From contig NC_088645.1 in assembly GCF_964019385.1 (NCBI RefSeq), positions 44,993,029 through 45,057,028 on the forward strand: DNA of 64,000 nt. Reading direction: 5' to 3'. Every line of letters begins with the position of its first letter. Position 1 is the stretch's first letter. Of this stretch, positions 10,531 through 19,135 are shown piece after piece. A model generated the notes under the pieces. That model saw only the letters and a program-made list of their open reading frames with translations. It did not search any database and was not told the DNA's origin. The translations under genes and the position numbers were made by a program. This DNA is from Sycon ciliatum. Its lineage: Eukaryota; Porifera; Calcarea; Leucosolenida; Sycettidae.

Positions 10531-11065
10531 CAGTACGATCAGCTGACGTTATAACTTATAAGGATGATCTCGTGCAGCGATATTATTGATATTTTTTAAG
10601 TCTTTTCTAAGGACTCTCCACTGCAGCGTTTTCTTTCCACTCGGTTCTCTTCTTTTCATCGCTCAGCTTGCACTTGCAATGCTTATACATACTGATCAAT
10701 CCCGTTCAATTTTCCGTACATTTTTCTCAAAATCCATAGCGTGGACGAAGTAGTGATTTTCCGTACAAATATGGAAAATACGGAAGGTTGATAGCACTGT
10801 GTTGAGGCAGCTATTGTTGACTTTATTTGGAATTAATTCTGTCGTATTTGCACACATTCCTGAGTGCATTGTATTACTATTAGCATCCAATGTGTGTTAT
10901 CTGTGCGAGCTTCTAACCTTGTGAACATTCACCGAAGGTTCGGTTGGTGGCGCACAAGATCATCCGGGATGGCTCTTGCGGGCTCTCAGCCCTGCGTTCA
11001 CTGCATAAAACTTGGCAGAACAGTTCAAGTTTCAATTTAGGCCATTTCCTCACTCTGTGACTCCC
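10531..11065. other. No gene recognised
   Basis: AT-rich DNA with short frames only. Confidence 0.3.
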
Positions 11066-11570
11066 AATATTTCACATGTGCAATGATTATAAGTATTGTA
11101 GATCACTGGGACAGCGCCACTTTGTTAGCCGATGTTAGTCCTGAGAAAAATTCACTCCATTGCCCTAAAGGTGAGAAGAAATTGGGATTATTTGTGAAGG
11201 AAAACTTTGGAAAATGTAATTTCGAATAAAAGTCATTTCGTTTATCTGGATAGGTCCAATATTTCACAAATATGCAATATAAGTATTGTAGATCACTGGG
11301 ACAGGGCAACTTGGTCTGTCGAAGTTAGTCACGAGGAAAAAAATTACTTCATTGCCCTAAAGGTGAGAACAAATTGGGACTATTTGTGAAGGAAAACTTT
11401 GGAAAATGTAATTTCGAATATAAGTCATTTCGTTTATCTGGATAGGTCCAATATTTCACAAATGTGCAATATAAGTATTGTAGATCACTGGGACAGGGCA
11501 ACTTGGTCGGTCGAAGTTAGTCACGAGGAAAAAAATTACTTCATTGCCCTAAAGGTGAGAAAATATTGAG
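11066..11570. repeat. Tandem satellite, unit about 191 bp, about 2.6 copies
   Basis: The landmark GTAGATCACTGGGACAG recurs at about 11,099, 11,289 and 11,481, giving periods of 190 and 192 bp. Each unit carries TTGCCCTAAAGGTGAGAA, GGAAAACTTTGGAAAATG and GTCATTTCGTTTATCTGG. Units 2 and 3 are almost identical by eye, while unit 1 has diverged. Confidence 0.85.
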
Positions 11571-12387
11571 GCAATTTGTAAAGAAAGGATTACCTCATGT
11601 TAGGTGGTCAAAGTGCCTCAGAGTTCGAGTGGCAGTGCAAAGCCAGTGAGTAAGCCAGTGAACAAGACCCTTTATTAGTGAACTCCTCAGCGATGGCCAC
11701 AGATGGCTGTATTTCGGCAATGGAGATCGAAAGTCTGACCACAATTGTTCAGCGAAAGGACGAAGACGACGCTATGTACGGATTTCCCGGGCGCTATGAC
11801 CTATGTACGGACTTGTCCCACACCGAGCAGGTCGTAATATTTTGAATCGTTGAGTCGATCATGGTTGTGCACAAGTGATGCGCGTGTCGCCTCCCGGGTC
11901 TATACGACTCCCTGGTTCCATCAACTATAATTATCACTTTCAATAAATCGTGACGCCATTTTGTTTTAACACGCATATCACAGGTTCCAGCGTAAGGTAA
12001 GGGAAAGAGAAGACAAGAAGCAGTCGGCGCCTGGTGAATTACGCCTGCATTGACGATTTTAGGCCATCGCTGCCCTCCCTCTCGCTCCTGTTTGGAGAGC
12101 GAATACTGCGATGGGATCAGCGATAGAAATTTGCAATTTCGAGTCGCATTCCGTGCGGACATCGCCACAGCCGATCTCTCCAAGCGTCCACCACATCTAG
12201 AACTGAAGACGTCGACATTACCTGGAACAAGCTACATCTTCCGTACAAGCAGCGAAACTGAGCGAGAACACGATCGAAATAGGGAAAATCGTTTGCGCTG
12301 AAAAGCATACTTTTTTTTCGGCCACAACGCCTGCACAAATACATACGATGACATAACAAGGCCCTAAAAATATATAATTATATTATT
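11571..12387. other. No gene recognised; one inverted repeat fragment
   Basis: About 11,845-11,930 is an inverted fragment of the repeat at 7,605-7,690 (GTGTCGCCTCCCGGGTCTAT). The overlapping frames at 11,794-12,359 have no known domain. Confidence 0.35.
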
Positions 12388-12474
12388 ACTCAATCTGCGG
12401 ACAGAACTGTTTCGTCCTTTGTGGATTCGTCAGCGCAGCACAGAGGAAATGAGGCCGAACCTGATAGCAATGGA
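12388..12474 (-). mobile_element. Retrozyme-like repeat, first part, split by a LINE
   Basis: These 87 bp are repeated without change at 15,633-15,719. The 226-bp unit resumes at 15,488-15,632 after the LINE. Left flanking DNA is AT-rich (TATATTATT). The last six bases, AATGGA (12,469-12,474), are duplicated at 15,488-15,493 as the LINE target-site duplication. The minus strand carries a hammerhead ribozyme. Confidence 0.75.
12395..12438 (-). ncRNA. Type I hammerhead ribozyme motif, copy A
   Basis: Read on the minus strand, the order is: stem I CTGCG; core CTGACGA; stem II ATCC with loop ACAAA and GGAC; core GAA; stem III ACAG with a TT loop and CTGT; cleavage base C; then stem I partner CGCAG. 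All core positions of the hammerhead consensus (CUGANGA, GAAA, UH) are present. The pair next to the core in stem II (10.1/11.1) is A.C instead of G-C, which may weaken activity. A possible outer stem I pairs CTCA with TGAG. The very short stem III is like that of small metazoan type I hammerheads, which often act as dimers. Confidence 0.8.
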
Positions 12475-13479
12475 CTACACAAGCGGAATAGGTTGCACCG
12501 AAAGTGGCTCTCTGCTAAGACACAGGAGACTTATGATGAATTTAGTACAGCCAGACGCGCGGCAACTAGCTACAACAGGACCCGGAAACAGGAATTCTAC
12601 AACTCCAAATTTCAGCAATGTACTGGAAATGCCAGAGAGACTTGGAAAATAATCAAGGAGTTGACAGGCAAACAGTCGACGTACAGGGATCCACAGTGCA
12701 CGGTGGATGCGATTCGAGACACTTTTTCGAAAGTTGTGGAAGATCCAGCTCGCCCTGCACAGCTACGCCTACCCCTTGGGCCTCCACCTGCGGTGCACTT
12801 CTCGGAATTCTTGCCAGTCTCCATTGCAACTACTCGGAAAATGTTGGAACAGTTGGACACCAGAAAAGCCACTGGGAGTGATGATATTCCAGCAAGTCTC
12901 CTCCAGATGCATGCTGACATCCTGGCACCGTCACTCACGCTACTATTTAATAAGTCATTGAGAGAAGGACAGTTTCCTGCGGCAATGAAGGTGGGTAAGA
13001 TACGGCCTCTGTTCAAGGCTGGAGACCCCAGCCAACCCAAGAATTACCGACCAGTCTCCCTATTGCCGATAGTGTCGAAAGTGCTTGAACGTATTGTTCA
13101 TAAGCAGCTTCTGCAGTACCTCAACACGAACAATTTCTTGCCTACTAGTCAGTTTGGTTACAGACACCAGCATTCCACAGCAGATGCCTTAGCGCTAGCT
13201 GTAGAGAACATCAATGAAGCACAAGCCGCTGGGCAGCACACAGGAGTAGCATTTGTCGACATGTCTAAAGCCTTCGACAAGGTAAAGCATAGCATTCTGG
13301 TTGAGGACCTCTTTGAACTGGGTCTCACTAGCACTGCTTTGCAATGGTTTTCAGACTACTTGATGTGTCGCCGGCAATACGTGGAGACAGGAAAAACCAG
13401 AAGTACAACTTATGACAGCCAGTCAGGGGTTCCTCAAGGGTCAGTTCTCGGACCTTTGCTCTTCGTTCTGTATGTGAGG
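12475..13479 (+). pseudogene. LINE ORF2 fragment: RT N-terminal half
   Basis: This is the N-terminal half of a non-LTR reverse transcriptase, which copies LINE RNA at the nicked target. The RT0/1 region (KIRPLFKAGDPSQPKNYRPV, about 13,000-13,060), motif A (FVDMSKAFDKV, about 13,255) and motif B (SGVPQGSVLGPLLF, about 13,430) are present. The frame has no internal stop. The open frame drawn from the GTG at 12,421 is composite: its first 18 codons come from the ribozyme repeat and its last 36 or so from the nested element, so 12,421-13,587 is not a real gene. The catalytic half resumes at 14,423 beyond the insertion. Confidence 0.85.
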
Positions 13480-14422
13480 CAGTGGCGGATCCAGGACTTG
13501 GCCGAAGAGGGGGCCCAAGGTATCCGCCGCCCCCCCCCCCCCCAAAACAAAACAACAAAAATTAATACAACAACAACAAAGTCCTGAAGTTGTGAAGAGC
13601 TGTTGTATTTTAGGGTCCGGCGGATTCTGCCGGCAGAAAAATTGGCAGAATTCGGTACTTTTTCTGGTTTCATGCATGTTTGGTATGTGGATAAAAAAAT
13701 GGAGCAGAATTCGAGGAATTGCCCGCCATAAGGTTTGTATGGTTCTGCCAATTTCACTGCTTTTCGAGCAGAATATGCCACCTTTTCGAGCAGAATCCGC
13801 CGGTCCCTAGTTTTATTCCATTCTCACGACATTTTCAAACTGCACTGGAACATTTCCACTCGATCGACAGCGGCCGCGACGGACCTTTGGACGGCTCTTC
13901 AACGCGAGCTCTCTTATCTACCGCCAGTACCGGTCCACTGAAGAACGACCTGATGTCAGACGCTTTCCTCTTCATCGCATATCTGAAGGTAACCCGTTGG
14001 CTACAAGCGAAGTAGAGAGCTAGCTAGAGAGCGTTTAGTTTCTGACAAGTGGAAAAGAAAAAAGGAAGGACGAAGTCGACAGCACCGTGCACCATACAGG
14101 ACTTCAGCCCAACGCGATCACTGCGCTATGCATAATAAAAAAAAGTACCAGGCCCTGCATTTTTGGCACGTTTTTCACATGTTTGAAGTGCGGCCGTGTC
14201 TACAGGTCGCAGTGCGTACAGTAGTTGTACACAGCGCGCTGACTACAATGCTAGTGCGTGACCCCGGACACGTATAAAAATACCCAGCACGCGTGACCCA
14301 CTTGATACGCCAAGTCATTTCGAGCGCTCATTCTACAGTCTACTGTTATCCTAGACCAAGGTCGAAATTTTCAAAGGGGGGGGGGCCCAGGCCCCCTGGG
14401 CCCCCCCCTGGATCCGCCACTG
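13480..14422. mobile_element. Non-autonomous TIR element (hAT-like), 943 bp, inside LINE RT
   Basis: Both ends read CAGTGGCGGATCCAGG inwards (13,480-13,495 and its complement at 14,407-14,422). The direct repeat TGTGAGG flanks the element (13,473-13,479 and 14,423-14,429), and the RT reading frame matches across the two flanks when one copy of the repeat is counted. The subterminal DNA is extremely G/C-rich, with a C run near 13,530 and G/C runs at 14,371-14,408. The ends resemble hAT elements, but I see 7 rather than 8 duplicated bases. There is no transposase. A 199-bp MITE is nested inside. Confidence 0.85.
13611..13809. mobile_element. 199-bp MITE, copy 1 (nested)
   Basis: The ends read TAGGGTCCGGCGGATTCTGC and, on the other side, TAGGGACCGGCGGATTCTGC, with one mismatch. 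The body (GGCAGAATTCGGTACTTTTT, GCCCGCCATAAGGTTTGTAT, and others) is nearly identical to 35,974-36,175, whose ends differ. The flanks GTTGTATTT and GTTTTATTC are only similar, so the target duplication is uncertain. It lies inside the 943-bp element. Confidence 0.75.
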
Positions 14423-15299
14423 TGTGAGGGATATTGCCGGCGACCTTGCCCCTCATGACGTCACCACTATTCAGTTTGCTGATGACATCTCGCTGCGTGC
14501 GAGCAGTCCACAGCCAGAAGTTGTCTCCCAGCGCCTCACTGCAGCAGTTCAGTACCTGGCCACTTGGTTGAAGAAACGTGGACTGATCCTTAACGAGACC
14601 AAGACGCAGATACTCGCCATACCACACCATAGAGCTGCAGCCCTCGACATCAATGTTGTATGCAATTCACAAGTCCTACCAGTAGTCACATCTGCCAAAT
14701 ACCTTGGCCTGCATTTTGACTCGGACATGAGTTGGACCACAATGGTGGACCATGTTGCTCGTCGTGTTGCCGGCAAAATTGCTGTCCTGCTGCGACATGC
14801 TTCCTCGCTGCCGTATCCATGCCGACTCACCTACTTCAGATCTATCGTTTTGCCTGAATTTTTGTATGCTTCTATTAGTTACTACCCGTATTTGACAGTT
14901 GCCCAGGAACAACGGCTACATAGGCTGTTCAAACGTGCCGCTCGGGCAGTCTGCAAGTCGCCACCGTGGACCAGTACTGCTCCCCTGCTAAATCGAATGC
15001 ATGTATGTGATCTACAGGTTTCTGTGCACTTGAATATGTTTTGTTTCATCTGGCGATGTTTGCATGATGCATGTAGCACCCTGTTTGAGTCCTTTTTTGC
15101 TGTCGTGCCCTCAACTCGCACTCGGGGAGGCCAAAGCAACTTGCTTGTGGTCCCACCTGCTAGCACTGCTCGTTCTGCTAAGCGCCTAACGCACGCTGGA
15201 GCCATTATGTGGAATAGATTGCCACCAGCAGCAAAATGTTCAAATAGGTATTTGGATTTTAAATCTCAAGCCTTGCAGTATATATTATCAGCGACATAG
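14423..15299 (+). pseudogene. LINE ORF2 fragment: RT palm motif C to C-terminus
   Basis: This is the C-terminal half of the RT begun at 12,475. The catalytic box is intact (QFADDISL, about 14,470-14,495). The thumb region has TKTQILAIPHH and a KYLGLHFD box. The conserved C-terminal part shows RLFKRAARAV and an IMWNRLPPAAK motif before a stop at 15,297-15,299. The only break between the two halves is the nested TIR element. The family looks like the Jockey/CR1 branch of APE-type LINEs, but the endonuclease is missing here because of 5' truncation. Confidence 0.85.
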
Positions 15300-15487
15300 G
15301 TTTTCCAATGCTCACTGGATTGATATCTGTTCGTTGCAACCAACCTTCCGTCATTTTTCCTTTCTCTTTTTCTCTTGTATCTACTTTTTTTCCACAATAT
15401 CCTTTAACATGTTATTCACAGTGGGTCCAATGTTATTAGGCATTTTGCCTGTTTTGATTTCCACTATAAATAAAGTATACAACAACA

Positions 15488-15745
15488 AATGGAAATAAAA
15501 ATTTCCAATCAGGCCCGAACGTACCTTGCCAGAGTGCTCAAACTGACAAGTCAGTGAGCTCTGCATAAAGCAAACAGCAAAGGCACTACCCCACGCAAGA
15601 GTGCTCAACTGCTACAAGAGCAGGAGCGAAATACTCAATCTGCGGACAGAACTGTTTCGTCCTTTGTGGATTCGTCAGCGCAGCACAGAGGAAATGAGGC
15701 CGAACCTGATAGCAATGGAAATAAAAATTTCCAATCAGGCCCGAA
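15488..15745 (-). mobile_element. Retrozyme-like repeat, rest of unit 1 plus half of unit 2
   Basis: Unit 1 continues from the LINE junction to 15,632, and unit 2 starts with ACTCAATCTGCGG at 15,633. AATGGAAATAAAAATTTCC recurs with a 226-bp offset (15,488 and 15,714), both followed by AATCAGGCCCGAA. The array stops at 15,745 and AT-rich DNA follows. Together with 12,388-12,474 the array is 339 bp, exactly 1.5 units, which fits copying from a circular or multimeric RNA. Confidence 0.75.
15640..15683 (-). ncRNA. Type I hammerhead ribozyme motif, copy B
   Basis: This is base-for-base identical to copy A (12,395-12,438), 3,245 bp away, and has the same architecture. A self-cleaving RNA transcribed from the minus strand through both copies would release a 226-nt monomer once the LINE is ignored. 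The A.C mismatch at 10.1/11.1 is shared, so it predates the array or is the family state. Confidence 0.8.
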
Positions 15746-15767
15746 TTATTATATAATACAAATTTTA

Positions 15768-16289
15768 CTAAACAGCAATAGCTGCCTCTGAAACCGCCAG
15801 CGTGGCGGGAGGCTCTTGTTGATCAATTCTTTGTTGATATTTTCCAAATAATGTTCTGGACCCTCTAAGGCACATTATACATGACCTTAGGAGGGCAAAG
15901 AATATGCGGCACCTGACAAATGCCATGACATGTGAATATGGTTCATTACGTCTGTCAGCCAGCAGCGATGCGATTCTCTTATACAGGCTGATTGCCGAAC
16001 GCACAAAACCACATGACGCCGTCATGACCACCGGGGCAAACGACGCATTCTCGACATTCCGAACCCGCTCTTCATACTTTCTCCGTTTTTCCTGTTCATG
16101 TCGGTGATAGACAGTGGCCAGTGGTGCAGTGCGGTTCGAGGCAGCATGAGGGTTAAACACCCGTACATCAATGAGTGTGCGCTCGAAACGACTGCCCCAC
16201 AATCCACTGACACCGATATCGAGACGCGCCTGGTCCTCGCGGAGGACATTCTCCATACTTTTAAATGGCAACCTACTGTCATACATCAA
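15768..16289 (-). pseudogene. C-terminal nuclease-like segment of a retroelement ORF
   Basis: A 173-codon frame with a composition and motif order that I recall from the C-terminal part of many invertebrate retroelement proteins: a DVRVFNPHA box near residue 42, a KRRKYEERVRNVE helix near 68, a block around YSHVMAFVRCRIFFALLRS, and a final CLRGSRT. The D..DVR arrangement could be a PD-(D/E)xK-type nuclease core. No RT domain is attached and the start is arbitrary, so it is a fragment. It lies directly beyond the ribozyme array. The family assignment comes from memory only. Confidence 0.4.
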
Positions 16290-16414
16290 AGCTGGTGACT
16301 TGTTTTTGGCTCTCTGTGAGTTGTTTGTGACTGATGACTGGTATTAGAGGATTTGTGACTGTATGACTGGTAGTACAATTAATGTACTATTAGGGGCAGT
16401 GACTGCTACGAGAG

Positions 16415-16888
16415 TAGCCCTTTCCCAAAGGTGCTTTTTTAATTCGCACTTAGTGCTTTTCGCGTCCCTCAAAATATGCTGAAAAAGTGCTCTTTTTTCA
16501 GTGAAAACAGGCAGAAAGTGCACTTTTTCAGTAAAGCATAGCCATGATACATGTTCAGATATGAACTCAAGATGAGAAATGAATACGCACTCTTCCATTT
16601 ATGGGTCCTAGAAAGGCAAACCAGGAAGTAAAGTTCAAAAAACCCATTGTATCCACCGGGTACAAGCTTCACCAACTTGTTACCCCCCCCCCCCAAAAGC
16701 GGCGTGCCAAGGCCCATCGCGATATCGAGCACTCGGAAACTGTGATCGCATGCATGAGCAAACAGGTTTTAGCACTTTTTCAGCTAAAAAAGCTCAAAAA
16801 GGGCGATATTCACCAAAAAACGCAATAAAGTGCGAAAGAAACGGCCAACAAGGGCGAAAAAAGGGCGAGCACCTTTGGGAAAGGGCTA
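16415..16888. mobile_element. hAT-like non-autonomous element, 474 bp
   Basis: Both ends read TAGCCCTTTCCCAAAGGTGC, a perfect TIR of 20 bp. The flanks TACGAGAG (16,407-16,414) and TATGAGAG (16,889-16,896) match in 7 of 8 positions, an aged 8-bp target duplication. The interior has repeated AGTGCTTTT/AAAAGTGC motifs and a C run at 16,681-16,694. No transposase is present. Confidence 0.8.
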
Positions 16889-16896
16889 TATGAGAG

Positions 16897-18002
16897 CCCT
16901 GACTGCTGTCAGAGTCCTATACATAATAATGTCAAAGGCATTTGACCGTGTACGCCATGATCATTGTTCGAACTGTATTCTGTTGCTGCGTGTTGGCCTA
17001 TCTTGTAAAGCCTTGGAATGGTTCATGAGCTGCCTTTTTTAATTTTTAATTTTTTTAATTTGTTTTATTGAAAAACCACAAACCTTCAGACATGTGAATG
17101 TGCACATGATATACAGTGTACAAACGTATGTATCGAGAAGGCAGCACAGAAACGGCAGTGGTGGTGAGGCTACCTGTCTGGTCGTTACCAGGAAGTTCGT
17201 ATCGGAAGGACATTATCCAAACCAGTAGATTTACCTTGTTCCCGAGGTGTTCCCCAGGGTAGTGTGCTTGGCACACTCGGACTTGAACGTATCAAAGGAT
17301 AGTGGCTGCTTCTGTGAAGAGCTGATCAGTGCTGGCCGCACTGTAATAACAGGTAGGTGATATTGAGAGGTCCACGCAGTGCACATGAACAAGGCATCTG
17401 ATTGTCAAACCTGACTGAAAAGCAAGTGGCGACTATAAAGATCACATATAGCAGATATGTCGGTTCAGTTTGGGCTGAACAGAATCAGTCCTCCCATAGC
17501 CAACTCCTGAAGAACTCTAAAACGAAGAGGAGACAAAGCGGGGGGGGGGGGGGGGACAGGGAGTAGAGAAATCCTTCCTAGTAGCATAGTTCACCAAGAG
17601 TTCGCTGATGGCATTGTCCTGGAGGCCTGGAGTCGTGATGCACAAGCCGTGTGCTCATGTGTGACTGATGGACTCACTAGTGTTTCTGCCTGACTGGGTG
17701 ATCTAGGTCTACTTCTAAACACCAAGAAGACACAAGTGATGTTCATAAAGCCCCGTGGTCTCCAAGACATCCATCATCCAGTACAGTGTGATGAGGACGT
17801 TCTAAAATTTGTACATTGTGTGAAGTACTACCTTGGAGTTCACGTCGATGACAACATGTTTTGGGATGTACATGTTGATCACCTGGCCCAGAAAGCCCGA
17901 CAAGCAATCGGTAAGCTATGGCGGCATGGACAAGGCTTGACAGTGAATATCCGCAGCACATGGTACATTGGCATGATTCAGTCCATACTCTGCTATGCTA
18001 GT
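16897..18002 (+). pseudogene. Decayed LINE RT fragment with motif C mutated
   Basis: Pieces of one RT appear in order in different frames: motif A (MSKAFDRVRH, about 16,930), motif B (SRGVPQGSVLGT, about 17,240), motif C with FADG where FADD is expected (about 17,605), and a thumb region (TKKTQVMFIKPRG, then LGVHVDD, 17,720-17,850). An AT-rich stretch interrupts at about 17,040-17,090, and a non-coding stretch with a G run lies at 17,280-17,590. The last part ends at a CYAS motif, where the Gypsy sequence starts. It is non-functional. Confidence 0.65.
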
Positions 18003-18708
18003 TAAAAAGTCTGATGGCTCATTGTGCATGGTTTGTGATTGGCGGAATTTGAACATGATCACCATCAAAAACAAAACTTGCCTCCCAAACATTGATGACC
18101 TGTTTGATACCATTCAAGGTAGCTCATACTTCAGTAAGCTGGATTTACGCTCGTGATACAATCAGTTTAGGATCCGTCAGGAAGATGTACCTAAGACGGC
18201 TATCAATACTCCCTTCGGTCATTTCCAGTTCCGGGTCATGAGCTTTGGATTAACTAACGCCCCTGCCACGTTTCAGTCACTGATGAACAGTATTCTCCAA
18301 CCGTACTTACGGCAGTTTGTGGTAGTGTTTCTGGATGATATTCTTATCTTCAGCGAATCCTGGCAAGATCATCTTGAACATATCCAGACAGTTCTTGAGA
18401 CGCTCCGGAAAAATAGGCTATTCTGTAAGCAGTCGAAATGTGAGTTTGGTGTCAAGGATGTTCTGTTTCTAGGGCATCGCATCGCCGGTAAATGTATCGC
18501 TCCAGATCCAAAGAAGCTTAAAGCAGTGAGGGAATGGCAGCCACCGACGACAGTTACGGAGGTGAGACAGTTCCTTGGTTTTACGAACTACTTTAGAAGA
18601 TTTATTGAGCACTACTCTACTATATCGCGGCCATTAGAGGAGATCACTGGCAAACATGCCAGGTTCGAATGGAGTGGCCCCCGTCAGCATGTCAGCATGA
18701 ATCCCTGA
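18003..18708 (+). pseudogene. Gypsy reverse transcriptase (partial, broken)
   Basis: This is the RT of the Gypsy element, which makes cDNA in cytoplasmic particles. The frame holds a SYFSKLDLRS block (motif A) near 18,140, followed at once by an in-frame TGA, and then an FRVMSFGLTNAPATFQ block. The catalytic FLDDILIFS box is near 18,330 and the connection-region FLGFTNYFRRFI box near 18,575. The open part from 18,238 ends at 18,708, where a shift occurs before the RNase H region. The aspartates of FLDD are kept. Confidence 0.85.
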
Positions 18709-18715
18709 GACAGGC

Positions 18716-19135
18716 CTTGTTGAGTGCACCGCTGTTGAAACTAGCAAGCGTGCAGAAGCCTTTCAGAGTTGCAACAGACGCAAGTTATTGTGCAATAGCA
18801 GACGTCCTTCTCCAACAGGGGGAAAGGCGATAGTGCTTGGCATCCTGTGGCATATGCCAGTCGTAAGCTGCCACAAGCGGAGCGAAATTACACTGCTGCA
18901 GAACGCGAAACCCTGGCGGTGGTGTTTGCACTGCGATCCTGGAGAATTTATCTATTCCAGCATTTTGAAGTGTTCAGTGACAGCATGGCCGTAGTCTACT
19001 TGAGCACAAAAGCCAATCTCACTTAGCGCGAAGCTAGATGGGTTGAATTTCTTGCAGACTATGACTTCACAGTTAATCACAAGCCCGGCAAGGAAAATAT
19101 GGCTGATGCGTTATCCCGCCGCCCTGATCTGCGCG
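18716..19135 (+). pseudogene. Gypsy RNase H region (frameshifted)
   Basis: RNase H motifs appear in pieces: an FRVATDAS-type first catalytic box near 18,765, an ERNYTAAERETLAVVFAL box near 18,880, and a DYDFTVNHKPGKENMADALS box near 19,065. At least one frameshift and one stop (TAG at 19,024) interrupt it. The last box is continuous with the integrase frame that begins at 19,099. Confidence 0.75.

Larger units (their letters stand above)
12475..15487 (+). mobile_element. 5'-truncated LINE inserted in the retrozyme repeat
   Basis: The element is 3,013 bp including a 943-bp nested element, so the LINE itself is about 2.07 kb. It starts inside ORF2 upstream of the RT domain and ends with a short 3' UTR and a CAACAACAA tail. 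The 6-bp repeat AATGGA flanks it (12,469-12,474 and 15,488-15,493). Comparison with the intact second ribozyme unit confirms the insertion point. Confidence 0.8.

Noticed and set aside
12421..13587. A single 388-aa RT gene starting at the GTG
   Set aside because: The first codons belong to the ribozyme repeat and the last to the nested TIR element. Only 12,475-13,479 is LINE.
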